This document shows positions 47,522 through 56,950 of a DNA stretch of 64,000 nucleotides, one piece after another. Under the pieces are notes generated by a model. It saw only the letters and a program-made list of their open reading frames with translations. It was not told where the DNA came from and did no database searches. The position numbers and the translations under genes were made by a program. This DNA comes from Phaeobacter sp. 11ANDIMAR09 (lineage in GTDB: Bacteria; Pseudomonadota; Alphaproteobacteria; Rhodobacterales; Rhodobacteraceae), in the NCBI RefSeq assembly GCF_001294455.1, contig NZ_LIKT01000017.1, positions 1 to 64,000 of the forward strand, given 5' to 3'. The stretch's first letter is position 1. Every line of letters begins with the position of its first letter.

Positions 47522-48090
47522 CTGGACTGCGCGTGATAGGCGTCGTTGGGCACCATGCCCGTCGCCGAGGCAACACGGTTGGACATGTTGTAAAACCCAG
47601 TGACATTGGCAATGTCCCAGATGTCCCGATCGCTGAACCCGTGCTGGCGCAGGGTCTCGCGGTCAGTCTCTTCCACCTCAGTGCTGGCCTTGGTCACCTT
47701 GACAGCAAAATCCAGCATGGCGCGCTGGCGCGGCTCCAACGGGGCCACCCGGTAATTCATCACCAGCATTTCTCCCAGCTTGGGATCTCCGGACAGCTGG
47801 CGCACGGCGGCGCCATGGGAGGCAAGGCAATAAAAACAGCTGTTCACTGCCGATACCACTACCGCGATCATCTCACGCTCCAGCTTGCTGAGGGCACTAT
47901 CACCCAGCATCAGCTCGTTATAGAGCGCGCTGAAGGTATTGAGCTTGTTCTCGTCAAAGGCATGGGCGCGCAGCACATTGGGCACCATGCCCAGCTTTTC
48001 CTGGCAGATGTCGAAATACTTTTGCATGCCCGTGGGCAGAGGATCCAAAGGGGGTAGGTTCAATGCGGTTGGGGGTGTTTGATCGGTCAT
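47518..48090 (-). CDS. AhpD-like peroxidase-related protein
   Basis: A 190-residue carboxymuconolactone-decarboxylase-fold protein. The redox pair is the CxxC in VNSCFYCLASHGAAVRQLSG, the form found in AhpD-like and peroxidase-related proteins. The N-terminal PPLDPLPTGMQKYFDICQEK is typical of the peroxidase-related group. ATG 48090 follows TAGGAG. It is the third of four same-strand genes with overlaps or short gaps (CinA-like, GNAT, this gene, OmpA). Confidence 0.88.
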   Translation of the reverse strand: MTDQTPPTALNLPPLDPLPTGMQKYFDICQEKLGMVPNVLRAHAFDENKLNTFSALYNELMLGDSALSKLEREMIAVVVSAVNSCFYCLASHGAAVRQLSGDPKLGEMLVMNYRVAPLEPRQRAMLDFAVKVTKASTEVEETDRETLRQHGFSDRDIWDIANVTGFYNMSNRVASATGMVPNDAYHAQSR

Positions 48091-48104
48091 GATAATTCAA
48101 GCTC

Positions 48105-48836
48105 CTAAGGCAAATATCGGTAATGGTATTGGCCGCTGCGGGTCATCCCCAATGAGGCATATAGTCCGTTTGCCCCAGCGTTTTCTTTGGTGCAAAGCAC
48201 CGCCATCTCGGTGGCGCCATTGGCCGCAGCCCAAAAGGCCGCTTGACGCATCATCCAGGCCCCCATGCCGTGACGGCGCTGATGCGGCAGGATTTCCAAC
48301 GCATGCACCATGGCCACGCCCTCATGTATCGCCACAAAACCCGCTCCGGCCGGCTTGTCGTTGTAGCGTCCCAACAGGGCAGCCTTTGGGCCCGCGGCGC
48401 GCTCCATAATGGCTTGACGTTCGGGGCCGATACCCCCGGAAATCCAGATCTCGCGTTGAATCTCAAGCGGCGACCACAGGGCAAAGGCAGTGACCCGCGG
48501 GATCTCCACATCCGTAAGTGTTTCGATTGGGCAGACCCAAAGATTGACCGGGTCTTTGACCAGATAACCACGTGCTGCCAGCTGGTTATCCAGAGCATCC
48601 TGCCCGTCGCGGATCATGAACAGACAATCCTGCCCCATGGCCCGCATCGCCTGTTCGGCGGCGTCAAAATCGTCAGCAGAGGCGGAACCCTCAAGGCTGG
48701 CCGCCGACACACGGCTGCCGCCACCCTGGCCCTCGCGCAGGGTCACCGGGCCAAGGCTGCGTTTGGCAGCAGCGGGCCAGGTGGCCTCGACCACCGCGTA
48801 GTATTTAGGGTCGGTCACAGTGGCCTCCATGCTCAT
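48105..48836 (-). CDS. GNAT family acetyltransferase
   Basis: A 243-residue protein. The N-terminal ~120 residues are a degenerate GNAT-like half, and the C-terminal half carries motif A in ILPHQRRHGMGAWMMRQAAF and the later ENAGANGLYASLGM. Such two-domain forms act on small metabolites or proteins; the substrate is unknown. The start overlaps the stop of the CinA-like gene (ATGA); ATG 48830 is an alternative. Confidence 0.85.
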   Translation of the reverse strand: MSMEATVTDPKYYAVVEATWPAAAKRSLGPVTLREGQGGGSRVSAASLEGSASADDFDAAEQAMRAMGQDCLFMIRDGQDALDNQLAARGYLVKDPVNLWVCPIETLTDVEIPRVTAFALWSPLEIQREIWISGGIGPERQAIMERAAGPKAALLGRYNDKPAGAGFVAIHEGVAMVHALEILPHQRRHGMGAWMMRQAAFWAAANGATEMAVLCTKENAGANGLYASLGMTRSGQYHYRYLP

Positions 48837-49555
48837 AACCCCATCTCCTGTGCCAATTCGCGCATGGCCGCGTCTACACCGGCGCCGTTGTGTCCACGGA
48901 TCACCACATTGGCGCCATAGGCCCCATTCTGCTGAAAGGGATAACAGCCGATGGACAGATCACCATGGCGGGCCGCCAGATCAGACAGGAAGGCGGCGAT
49001 ATCGCCTTCGCCGCGCATCACCCGCAGGCTTTGCGACAACAGCGGCTCGCCCCCGGTCAACCCCGGCAGGACGCTGGCCACCATGGCCTGAAAAACCATG
49101 GGAACCCCGGCCATGACATGCACGTTTTCCAGGGTAAAGCCTGGCGCCGAGGATACTGGATTGTCGATCAGCGCCGCACCATCGGGGATCCGCGCCATGC
49201 GCAGGCGCGCCGCGTTCAGCTCCTGGCCTGAGCTGGCATAATGCGCCGCCAGAATGGCGCGGGCATCCGCACGCACACCCAAATGCGCATCAAAGGCTTC
49301 TGCGATGCAATCAGCGGTAATATCATCATGGGTGGGACCAATGCCACCGCTGGTAAAGACATGGTCATAGGCTTTGCTCAGAGCCTGCACGGCGGCTATG
49401 ATCATATCGGCTTCGTCGCTGACCACCCGCACTTCTTTCAGGTCAATGCCCTGTTTGGTGAGCTCTCCTGCCAGAAAATGGGTATTGGTATCGCGGGTAC
49501 GCCCCGACAGGATTTCATCACCGATGACCAACATTGCGGCACTGGGGTTGGGCAT
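48833..49555 (-). CDS. CinA N-domain-like molybdopterin-binding protein
   Basis: A 240-residue protein from ATG 49555, seven bases after AGGAGAG; the frame is open to 49759 but without family character. The MoaB/MogA fold shows as AAMLVIGDEILSGRTRDTNT, VFTSGGIGPTHDDITADCIA and NVHVMAGVPMVFQAM. It corresponds to the N-terminal (COG1058, FAD/NMN pyrophosphatase-type) half of CinA without the deamidase half. It is first in its operon and divergent from sfsA. Confidence 0.9.
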   Translation of the reverse strand: MPNPSAAMLVIGDEILSGRTRDTNTHFLAGELTKQGIDLKEVRVVSDEADMIIAAVQALSKAYDHVFTSGGIGPTHDDITADCIAEAFDAHLGVRADARAILAAHYASSGQELNAARLRMARIPDGAALIDNPVSSAPGFTLENVHVMAGVPMVFQAMVASVLPGLTGGEPLLSQSLRVMRGEGDIAAFLSDLAARHGDLSIGCYPFQQNGAYGANVVIRGHNGAGVDAAMRELAQEMGL

Positions 49556-49764
49556 CTTTTCTCTCCTATTGCGGCGGTCTGCGCGATCCTCGCTGCAAGA
49601 TAGCCGCTCCAGCATGGAGGGCAAGCGGGCATCCCGCCTCAGGCTGGATCTCACGCAGGGTTTCTGAGGCCCCTCGGTAAAAACCGCGCCTGTGCCGGGT
49701 CTTTTGTGCCCGGCGCTCCGCCCTGGATGATTGACACCGCCTGCCAGTGCGCTACCCAAGCAGT

Positions 49765-50466
49765 ATGGAATTCACCACGCCTTTGATCCGCGCCACGCTA
49801 CTGCGCCGCTACAAGCGCTTCCTTGCCGATTGTCGTCTACAAGACGGACGCGAGATCACCGCCCATTGCGCCAACCCCGGCTCGATGATGGGGCTGGCCG
49901 ACCCCGGTCTCACAGTCTGGCTGGAACCCAATGATGACCCAAAGAAAAAGCTGAAATATGGCTGGCGTCTGATTGAACATGACAACGGTCACTTTACCGG
50001 CGTTGACACCTCAGTGCCCAATCGTGCGCTCAAGGCCGCTCTGATTGCCGGGGAAATCCCTGAGCTGGCAGCCTATGGCACCGTCCAGCCCGAAGTGAAA
50101 TATGGCGAGAAAAGCCGCATTGATTTCCTGCTCAGCCAAGCAGGGCTGCCGGACTGCTATGTCGAAGTCAAAAGCGTCACCCTGTCGCGGCAGCGGGGGC
50201 TGGCTGAATTTCCGGACAGCGTCACCGCGCGTGGCACCAAACATCTCAATGAACTGACAAAAATGACAGCACAGGGCCATCGCGCCGTGATGCTCTATTT
50301 GGTGCAACGCACCGATTGTGCACGCTTTGCGCTGGCGCAGGATATCGACCCAGACTATGCCGCAGCTTTTGAAACAGCGCAAAAGGCGGGCGTTGAGCGC
50401 CTAATCTACGACACCCGCATCTCGCCGCAGGGGATCGGCATCGGACACAGCCTGCCTGCGGCTTAG
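49765..50466 (+). CDS. sfsA: SfsA family DNA/RNA-binding nuclease-like protein
   Basis: A 233-residue SfsA. ATG 49765 (MEFTTPLIRATLLRRYKRFL) is preferred to 49747. The OB-like first part contains AHCANPGSMMGL and the second part has a nuclease-like core, SRIDFLLSQ, CYVEVKSVTLSR and TARGTKHLNEL, with the D-E-K order of PD-(D/E)XK enzymes. In E. coli it was found as stimulating maltose fermentation; the true function is open. In this window it is followed by map on the same strand. Confidence 0.92.
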   Translation: MEFTTPLIRATLLRRYKRFLADCRLQDGREITAHCANPGSMMGLADPGLTVWLEPNDDPKKKLKYGWRLIEHDNGHFTGVDTSVPNRALKAALIAGEIPELAAYGTVQPEVKYGEKSRIDFLLSQAGLPDCYVEVKSVTLSRQRGLAEFPDSVTARGTKHLNELTKMTAQGHRAVMLYLVQRTDCARFALAQDIDPDYAAAFETAQKAGVERLIYDTRISPQGIGIGHSLPAA

Positions 50467-50556
50467 GCGGCGCAGCGCTAAGGGCTGCTGGTTTTACGGC
50501 GGCAGTACTGGTTCTTTTTACCAAATCCGCTTACATAGGCGACAAGACACAAGCCT

Positions 50557-51381
50557 ATGGAGCCCAGCTTGATGAGATCGAAAGACGGCCGTACCACCAA
50601 AGACGGCATTCGCATTTACCAAGAGACAGATTTCGCCGGCATGCATGTGGCGGGGAAACTGGCCGCGCAGATCCTTGACGACATCGCACCGCATGTTTTT
50701 CCGGGACAGACCACCGGTGAAATCGATCGCCTGATCACCAATATGGTTGATGAGGCCGGGGCCAAATCGGCCACCATCGGCTACAAGGGCTATCAGCACG
50801 CCAGCTGCATCTCGGTGAACCATGTGGTCTGCCATGGCATCCCCGGTGACAAAAAGCTGAAGGATGGCGATATCCTCAATATCGATGTGACCGTCATCGT
50901 TGACGGCTGGTTTGGCGATACCTCGCGGATGTTTGTGGCCGGAAAATTGCCGCGCAAGGCCGAGCGCCTGATCCAGGTCACCCATGACAGCCTGATGAAG
51001 GGGATTGAGGCGGTAAAGCCTGGCAATACCTTTGGCGACATTGGCCATGCCATCCAATCCTATGCCGAAAGCCAGCGCATGAGCGTCGTGCGCGATTTCT
51101 GCGGCCACGGGCTGGGCCTGGTGTTCCACGCACCGCCCAATGTACTGCACTATGGGCGCCCCGGCACCGGTCCCAAACTGGAAGAGGGCATGTTCTTTAC
51201 CATCGAGCCGATGATCAACCTAGGGCGGCCCGAAACCAAGATCCTGGCGGATGAGTGGACCGCGGTTACCCGCGACAAATCCCTGTCGGCGCAGTTTGAG
51301 CATTCCATCGGCGTGACCTCAGATGGCTGTGAAATCTTCACCCTGTCTCCCGGTGGCCTGTTCCATCCAACCTACAGCTAG
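50557..51381 (+). CDS. map: Methionine aminopeptidase, type I
   Basis: A 274-residue enzyme removing the initiator methionine. The five metal ligands can be read: Asp in LNIDVTVIVDGWFGDTSRM (two), His in DFCGHGLGLVFHAPP, Glu in TIEPMINLG and Glu in AQFEHSIGVT. ATG 50557 gives MEPSLMRSKDGRTTKDG; a second ATG at 50572 is possible. It lacks the SH3-binding N-terminal zinc domain of eukaryotic forms. Confidence 0.95.
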   Translation: MEPSLMRSKDGRTTKDGIRIYQETDFAGMHVAGKLAAQILDDIAPHVFPGQTTGEIDRLITNMVDEAGAKSATIGYKGYQHASCISVNHVVCHGIPGDKKLKDGDILNIDVTVIVDGWFGDTSRMFVAGKLPRKAERLIQVTHDSLMKGIEAVKPGNTFGDIGHAIQSYAESQRMSVVRDFCGHGLGLVFHAPPNVLHYGRPGTGPKLEEGMFFTIEPMINLGRPETKILADEWTAVTRDKSLSAQFEHSIGVTSDGCEIFTLSPGGLFHPTYS

Positions 51382-51462
51382 GCGTTTCGCCCAGCTTTCC
51401 AGACCTCACAGCAGCGCCTCGTCCTTCGGTCGGGGCGTCGTCATTTTGGCCAAGAGTTTCTT

Positions 51463-52125
51463 TCACAGCCCGATTAGCGCGGCAACCTCTGACATTTCGC
51501 TAAAAACTTCGGCGCCCTGCGCTGCGAGGTTCTCGCCCGTGCCGGTCGGCGCAAAACCAAGGCAACGCATCCCGGCCCGCGTTGCCGCCAGCACCCCTGT
51601 GGCGCTGTCCTCGACCACCAGACAATCACGGGCCTGGACGCCAAAATGGCTGGCGGCGGCCAGAAACAGGCCTGGATCTGGTTTTGCCACGCCCAGCGAT
51701 TGCGCTGAAAACATCGCCGCCGGATGAAAGCGCGCCCACAGATCATTCTGTCCCAGAGTGATGCGCATCTTGTCTTCGCTCCCGTTGGAGGCCACGCAAC
51801 AGGGGATCTGTTTTGCATCCAGCAGCGCCAGTAGGTCCATCACCCCCGGCATCAGTGCCACGCCCGCTCTCAGGGCCTCATAGGTTTCGGCATAGACTTC
51901 GTCGATCCAGCCCTCATGCAGGTCAGCACCAAGTTCAATCGCCTTAGCCATAGCGCCCGACATCGTGCTGCCGACAAACAGTTCCATTGAGCGCTCAACG
52001 GTCATAGGCAAACCGTTTCGCGCCAGGTTTTCGACCATCACCTGATTTGAGATAGGTTCACTGTTAACCAGCACCCCATCGCAATCAAAGATGACCAGCC
52101 GTGGCGTTGGATAGGTCGTAGGCAT
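51463..52125 (-). CDS. HAD-family phosphatase (beta-phosphoglucomutase-like)
   Basis: A 220-residue HAD hydrolase. Motif I is VIFDCDGVLVNSEPIS, motif II CVASNGSED, motif III GVAKPDPGLFL and motif IV VVEDSATGV. The cap domain type and SNGS match the phosphoglycolate phosphatase/beta-phosphoglucomutase group (for example YieH-like). ATG 52125 gives MPTTYPTPRLVIFDCDG; a start at 52152 is in frame. Substrate not determined. Confidence 0.9.
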   Translation of the reverse strand: MPTTYPTPRLVIFDCDGVLVNSEPISNQVMVENLARNGLPMTVERSMELFVGSTMSGAMAKAIELGADLHEGWIDEVYAETYEALRAGVALMPGVMDLLALLDAKQIPCCVASNGSEDKMRITLGQNDLWARFHPAAMFSAQSLGVAKPDPGLFLAAASHFGVQARDCLVVEDSATGVLAATRAGMRCLGFAPTGTGENLAAQGAEVFSEMSEVAALIGL

Positions 52126-52235
52126 GTGCAAAAACCCCGTGCAATTCAGCAAAGTTCAGCGCCACTCTGCCGCGTTCCGCATAGGGAGGCAAATCCTGCA
52201 CTGGCACAAAGTCGCGCGTCAGGGGAGCGCCTGTT

Positions 52236-52796
52236 TCAGGCTGAAACATCACGCAACATCAGGGTGATATGGCTATCACCATATCTGCGTGCATCGCGCA
52301 ACGCATAGCCTTCTGGCGGGGACATGGCTGCGTTTTCTTCCCAGATGATCAAGGCATCCTCTGCGATCCAACCGCCTGTCTCGGCCGCCTGCAATGCCTT
52401 TTCTCCCAAAGCTTTGCCATAAGGGGGATCGAGAAACACCACATCAAAGGGCGGCTGCGGGTTCTCTCCCAGTTTCAGTGCATTCCGTCGGATCAGGCTG
52501 GCGCGATCTTTGGCGCGGCAGATCTCGATATTCTTGGCAATCAGCCCCTGCGATACCCGGCCATCATCAACAAAGGTCACGCTCTCGGCGCCGCGCGATA
52601 GGGCTTCCAGCCCCAAAGCGCCGGTTCCGGCAAAGAGATCCAGCACCCGCATACCGTCAAAATCAACCTGATGCGCCAGCACGTTGAACAGGCTTTCGCG
52701 CACCCGGTCGGTGGTGGGGCGCAGATGCGCGCCCGCATCGCCCTTACCCAGCGCCGCCAAGGCGCGGCCGCGAAAATCTCCGGCGATGATCCTCAC
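52236..52796 (-). CDS. rsmD: 16S rRNA m2G966 methyltransferase RsmD
   Basis: A 186-residue SAM methyltransferase for G966 of 16S rRNA. The start is GTG 52796, overlapping the stop of the oxidoreductase gene (GTGA). It shows MRIIAGDFRGRAL, RPTTDRVRESLFNVL, the SAM site LDLFAGTGALGLEALSRGA and the catalytic DPPY in VVFLDPPYGKAL, all RsmD marks. Confidence 0.95.
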   Translation of the reverse strand: MRIIAGDFRGRALAALGKGDAGAHLRPTTDRVRESLFNVLAHQVDFDGMRVLDLFAGTGALGLEALSRGAESVTFVDDGRVSQGLIAKNIEICRAKDRASLIRRNALKLGENPQPPFDVVFLDPPYGKALGEKALQAAETGGWIAEDALIIWEENAAMSPPEGYALRDARRYGDSHITLMLRDVSA

Positions 52797-54004
52797 GCTT
52801 TCAACAGGGGCTTCAGATCTGCGGCAGGATCGGCAACCACCGATTTATCCGCCGTCTTGCCCATATCAATCAAGCGCTTGCCCACCATATAAGCCCGCGG
52901 ATCGTTCATCGCATCCACCGCAACCAATTCATCACCTTTGTAGTACCAGAATGAGGTCGTGCGCCCCTCACCAGCACGGGTAACGACATTGTCGAACCCC
53001 GTGTTCAGACCTGCGATTTGTAATTTCACATCATATTGATCCGACCAGAACCAGGGCGTTGCCACATAATCCTTGCCCGCACCCATCATGTTCTGCGCCA
53101 CCACTTCGGCCTGGTCGATGGCGTTGGGTACGCTTTCCAACCGGATGCGGCCACCTTTGTAGGGGAAGGAGGCACAATCGCCCGCCGACCAGATCGAGGG
53201 ATCCGAGGTGCGCCCCTGGGCATCGGTTTTGATGCCATTATCCAGCTCCAGCCCGGCCAGTTCGGCCAGCTGCGTGCCGGGGGTAATACCAACGCCAACC
53301 ACAACAAAATCGACATCGACACGGGAGCCATCGCTCAGCACTGCGCCAGTCACTTGGCCTGCGTCGCCCTCCAGTCGCTCCAAGCCGGTGCCTTCGAGGA
53401 TGGTCACACCGTGTTCGCCGTGCAGGGTGCGGAAGTAATCAGATGTCTCGGTTGCCGCCACCCGTTGCAGGATACGATCACCCATCTCTACCAGGGTGAC
53501 ATCAACACCGCGCTTGGCGCAGACCGCTGCTGCCTCCAGCCCGATATAGCCCCCGCCAACGATCAAAGCCCGCTTGCCTGTCGTAACATGCGGCGCCATT
53601 GCATCCACGTCACCAAGGCCACGCACCACAAATACACCCGCCAAATCCCCGCCAATAGCACCGGGCAGGCGGCGCGGATCAGATCCGGTGGTCAGGGCCA
53701 ATTGATCGTAGCCGATGACCTCATCCTCCAGTGTCACGGTCTGAGCCTCGGTATCAATCGCCGTCACTGCCGAGCCAAGACGCAGGGTAATATTGTTCTC
53801 GACATAAAAGCTTTCGGGACGCAGGAACAAACGCTCCAGTTCCATTTCACCCAGCAAATAGGCCTTGGAGAGCGGCGGGCGCTGATACGGCAGGTGGTTT
53901 TCGGCCCCAATCAGGGTGATTTCGCCATCAAACCCGTCTTTGCGCAGTTTCGCCACCAAGGACGATCCTGCCTGGCCTGCTCCGATCACGACGATATGGC
54001 TCAT
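52793..54004 (-). CDS. NAD(P)/FAD-dependent ferredoxin reductase-like enzyme
   Basis: A 403-residue two-dinucleotide-fold reductase. The FAD site is VVIGAGQAGSSLVAKLRKDG, the NAD(P)H site LIVGGGYIGLEAAAVCAKRG, and IWSAGDCASFPY lies near the flavin; PYQRPPLSKAYL is typical of ferredoxin/rubredoxin reductases that serve Rieske oxygenases and P450s. No oxygenase or ferredoxin gene lies nearby, so its partner is elsewhere. ATG 54004 is chosen over 54025. It is divergent from the peroxiredoxin gene. Confidence 0.9.
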   Translation of the reverse strand: MSHIVVIGAGQAGSSLVAKLRKDGFDGEITLIGAENHLPYQRPPLSKAYLLGEMELERLFLRPESFYVENNITLRLGSAVTAIDTEAQTVTLEDEVIGYDQLALTTGSDPRRLPGAIGGDLAGVFVVRGLGDVDAMAPHVTTGKRALIVGGGYIGLEAAAVCAKRGVDVTLVEMGDRILQRVAATETSDYFRTLHGEHGVTILEGTGLERLEGDAGQVTGAVLSDGSRVDVDFVVVGVGITPGTQLAELAGLELDNGIKTDAQGRTSDPSIWSAGDCASFPYKGGRIRLESVPNAIDQAEVVAQNMMGAGKDYVATPWFWSDQYDVKLQIAGLNTGFDNVVTRAGEGRTTSFWYYKGDELVAVDAMNDPRAYMVGKRLIDMGKTADKSVVADPAADLKPLLKA

Positions 54005-54103
54005 TTCGGCCCTTGCCTCCCACACTGGTTTTGGTCTCCTGTTGTCGTGACCCTATAGGGGCCGCGAACCAAAACGCAATCACCACAAGAGAGGAAACGC
54101 GCA

Positions 54104-54592
54104 ATGATTTCTGCAGGAGAGAAACTCCCCGATGCAACCCTGACCGTGATGGGGGCAGAGGGACCTGCTCAGGTGCAGATGGCAGAAAAGGTAACTGGCC
54201 GGAAAGTCGCAATTTTTGCCGTTCCTGGTGCCTTTACTCCAACCTGTCATTCGGCCCATGTGCCGAGCTTTATCCGAACCAAGGATCAGTTTTTTGCGAA
54301 GGGAGTGGAGGAGATTATCTGCATCTCTGCCAATGATCCCTTTGTTATGCATGCCTGGGGCGAGGCCACCGGCGCCAATGCCGCCGGCATCACCATGATG
54401 GCCGATGCGGAAAGTGCCTTTACCGATGCCATTGGCATGCGCTTTGACGCGCCGCCCGCCGGGCTTATCGGGCGTTCGCTGCGCTATGCAATGTTGGTCG
54501 AAGACGGCATCGTCACCAAGCTCAACATGGAGGAAAACCCCGGTCAGTGTGAACTTTCCGCCGGTGAAGGCCTGCTGGACTCAATGGACTAA
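54104..54592 (+). CDS. Peroxiredoxin, Prx5 type
   Basis: A 162-residue thiol peroxidase. The peroxidatic Cys48 is in VPGAFTPTCHSAHVPSF, and the likely resolving cysteine is in ENPGQCELSAGEG near the C-terminus. Prx5-type enzymes of this form use glutaredoxin or thioredoxin as reductant. ATG 54104 follows GAGAGGAAA. A stem-loop follows before the convergent phhB. Confidence 0.94.
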   Translation: MISAGEKLPDATLTVMGAEGPAQVQMAEKVTGRKVAIFAVPGAFTPTCHSAHVPSFIRTKDQFFAKGVEEIICISANDPFVMHAWGEATGANAAGITMMADAESAFTDAIGMRFDAPPAGLIGRSLRYAMLVEDGIVTKLNMEENPGQCELSAGEGLLDSMD

Positions 54593-54601
54593 TCAGAGCC
54601 A

Positions 54602-54633
54602 CGGCTGTGCCAGGGCTTTCCCCGGCGCAGCCG
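54602..54633. terminator. Stem-loop between the peroxiredoxin gene and phhB
   Basis: CGGCTGTGCC (54602-54611) pairs with GGCGCAGCCG (54624-54633) with one G-U pair. It lies 10 bp after the peroxiredoxin stop and 19 bp from the phhB stop on the other strand. There is no T-run. Confidence 0.4.
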
Positions 54634-54651
54634 ACCCTATGTGACAGGCAG

Positions 54652-54945
54652 TTAGACCAAGCTGTCCATCTTCCGGGCCAGTTTGGCGTCCAAAGCCGAC
54701 AGTCCCTCGACGTCATGGGTGGTCAGGACCACCGTCACCCGATTGTAGATATTGCTCCACTCTGGATGGTGGTTCCATTTTTCTGCCCAAATCGCGGCGC
54801 GGGTCATCCAGCCAAAGGCCTCGACAAAACCGTCAAAAGCAAAGGTCTTGATCAGGGCGTCGCGCCCCTCGACCATTTCCCATCCGCTTTGGAACAGGGG
54901 ATCCAACAGGGGCCCCCGGGTGGCTTCGGATAATCTTTCGGTCAT
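54652..54945 (-). CDS. phhB: Pterin-4a-carbinolamine dehydratase
   Basis: A 97-residue enzyme recycling the pterin cofactor of phenylalanine hydroxylase. The signature is [20 protein letters not shown] with its two histidines and the later [16 protein letters not shown]. No phenylalanine hydroxylase lies nearby. The start overlaps the stop of the preceding gene (ATGA). Confidence 0.93.
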   Translation of the reverse strand: MTERLSEATRGPLLDPLFQSGWEMVEGRDALIKTFAFDGFVEAFGWMTRAAIWAEKWNHHPEWSNIYNRVTVVLTTHDVEGLSALDAKLARKMDSLV

Positions 54946-56129
54946 TCCTGTTCCTCCACTTCAGTTTTGCGAAACGGCCCATAGCTGGTCAGGACCTCAA
55001 CCTCTTCTGCCACCGCCGCCCGCTCGGCCTCCAGGTAGCGGCCCACGGCTTCGGCAAACCCGGCATCCCCCAGCCAATGCAAGCTATGTGTCTCCACCGG
55101 CAGATAGCCCCGCGCCAATTTATGTTCGCCCTGTGCGCCGGCCTCCACACGTGACAATTGGTGAGCAATGGCAAAATCAATCGCCTGATAGTAGCACATT
55201 TCGAAATGCAGGCAGGGGTGATGTTCAGTACATCCCCAATAACGCCCATATAGCGTGTCTCGTCCGATGAAATTCAAGGCACCTGCCACTGGCACGCCGT
55301 CTCGTTCCGCAAGGATGAGATGCAGATCCTGCGCCATGGTTTCGTGAATGATGGAAAAGAACTCTCGCGTGAGATAGGGGCTGCCCCATTTGCGCGAACC
55401 GGTGTCCTGATAAAACGTCCAAAATGCATCCCAATGCTCGGGGCGAATCTGGTCGCCACTATAGCTGCAGATTGTGCCACCAAACCCCTGTGCCTGCGAC
55501 CGTTCCTTGCGGATGTTCTTTCGTTTGCGCGAGGACAGCGCGGCAAGAAAATCGTCAAAACCCGCGTAGTTCGCGTTCAGCCAGTGGAATTGTTGGCTCA
55601 CTCGGGGCATCAGCCCCATCTCGGCACCAATCTCAGCCTCCTGCGGCGTGCAAAAGGTCACATGCAGCGAAGAGACCTGATTGTCTGCCGCAAGCTGCAC
55701 AGCCCCCTGCACCAGTGCTGATTGGCCGATCCCTTCATAGCCGGGCCGCACCAGAAGCCGCCGGCCGGTGGCAGGGGTAAAGGGCACTGCGACCTGAAGC
55801 TTGGGGTAGTAGCGACCACCCGCGCGCTCATAGGCATGGGCCCAGTTGTGATCAAAGATGTATTCGCCCTGGCTGTGGGATTTGGCATAGAGCGGCGCAC
55901 AGGCGATCAGGCGGCCTTCGACATAGGCGGTGAGATACTGCGGCTGCCAACCGGTGCCAGGCCCAACCGATCCGCTCTGCTCCAAAGCGTTGAGAAAACG
56001 ATAGGTAGTAAAGGGGTCGTTTGGACGGGAGCCGTCCACGGCTTCCGGGCAGGCACAGGCGTCCCAATCCGCAGCCTCAATCTGCGACAGGCTGCCAAAG
56101 ACGCGTATTTCAACCGGTTTCTGATCCAT
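54942..56129 (-). CDS. FemAB/GNAT-like protein (DUF482 type)
   Basis: A 395-residue cytoplasmic protein of the family sometimes named peptidogalycan biosynthesis protein, with a double GNAT fold. Recognisable stretches are [21 protein letters not shown]-like basic region, [34 protein letters not shown] and [17 protein letters not shown]. The start is ATG 56129, six bases after GGGAG; an in-frame TTG at 56180 overlaps the previous stop. The reaction is not known; aminoacyl transfer to a lipid or peptide is possible by fold. Confidence 0.85.
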   Translation of the reverse strand: MDQKPVEIRVFGSLSQIEAADWDACACPEAVDGSRPNDPFTTYRFLNALEQSGSVGPGTGWQPQYLTAYVEGRLIACAPLYAKSHSQGEYIFDHNWAHAYERAGGRYYPKLQVAVPFTPATGRRLLVRPGYEGIGQSALVQGAVQLAADNQVSSLHVTFCTPQEAEIGAEMGLMPRVSQQFHWLNANYAGFDDFLAALSSRKRKNIRKERSQAQGFGGTICSYSGDQIRPEHWDAFWTFYQDTGSRKWGSPYLTREFFSIIHETMAQDLHLILAERDGVPVAGALNFIGRDTLYGRYWGCTEHHPCLHFEMCYYQAIDFAIAHQLSRVEAGAQGEHKLARGYLPVETHSLHWLGDAGFAEAVGRYLEAERAAVAEEVEVLTSYGPFRKTEVEEQE

Positions 56130-56176
56130 CAGCACTCCCTGCGCCTGACAGTATTTGAGCAGCGTTGCGCCCGTAA

Positions 56177-56950
56177 TCAACCCGGCAAAGGGGAAAGATA
56201 CTGCTCGAAGGTAACATTATCGACCCATTTGCGCGCCTCATCCTCGGCGGCCTGGGACGTCACTGTCCAGCAGAGAACCGGAATTCCGGCCGCGCGCAGA
56301 TCCTGCACTCGGGGACGCTCCAGATCGCCCACTTCATGGCTGATAAAGCTCGACCGGCTGCTGTCAAAATCGGGGATACCGCGCAGGCGATTGCAGGTCT
56401 CAGCTGGGACCGGGACCCAATCCTCAGGGTCATAAGAGCTGGTCACCAATCCCCGCGCAATATCAGGTGCATAGCGCGCCAGCGCCGCTGTCGCATGTGG
56501 ATTGAACGACATCAAGGCGACCGTCCCGGTATAGCCCTGCAGTTCTTTGGCGGTGGCTTCTTCCAGGGCCCCAACATTGGGGCCCAGATTGCCATCCTGA
56601 TCCTTGATCTCAATCAGCAATGGTACCTGCCCGGCAACCAGATCTAGAACCTCGGCCAGGGTTGGTATGCACTCGCCATCTCCGCCTTTTAGCGGGATCT
56701 GGGTAAGCTCTGCCTGACTGCGTACCATGATCCCACCGCGCGCCTCCGCAAGGCGATCCAGCATGTAGTCGTGAAACACCATTGGACAGCCTTCGCTGGA
56801 GCGCTGCAGATCAATTTCGATCGCATAGCCCGCAGCAATGGCCGCGCGGATGGCCGCGCGGCTGTTTTCGGGTCGCCCATCGGTCACATCATGCAGCGCC
56901 CGATGCGCCACCGGCTGCGACAGAAACTCGGCGGGTAGCTTTGGGATCAT
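56177..56950 (-). CDS. Glycerophosphodiester phosphodiesterase family protein
   Basis: A 257-residue TIM-barrel enzyme. The catalytic pattern is HRALHDVTDGRPENS at the N-terminus, AIEIDLQRSSEG with the metal Glu and Asp, and PMVFHDYMLDRL with the second His. No signal peptide, so it acts inside the cell on glycerophosphodiesters. The start overlaps the RidA gene stop (ATGA). Confidence 0.92.
   Translation of the reverse strand: MIPKLPAEFLSQPVAHRALHDVTDGRPENSRAAIRAAIAAGYAIEIDLQRSSEGCPMVFHDYMLDRLAEARGGIMVRSQAELTQIPLKGGDGECIPTLAEVLDLVAGQVPLLIEIKDQDGNLGPNVGALEEATAKELQGYTGTVALMSFNPHATAALARYAPDIARGLVTSSYDPEDWVPVPAETCNRLRGIPDFDSSRSSFISHEVGDLERPRVQDLRAAGIPVLCWTVTSQAAEDEARKWVDNVTFEQYLSPLPG

Noticed and set aside
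56130-56180. A longer start (TTG 56180) for the FemAB-like gene
   Set aside because: It would use a rare TTG without a ribosome-binding site, whereas ATG 56129 has GGGAG at the right distance. Stop-start overlap alone is not enough.
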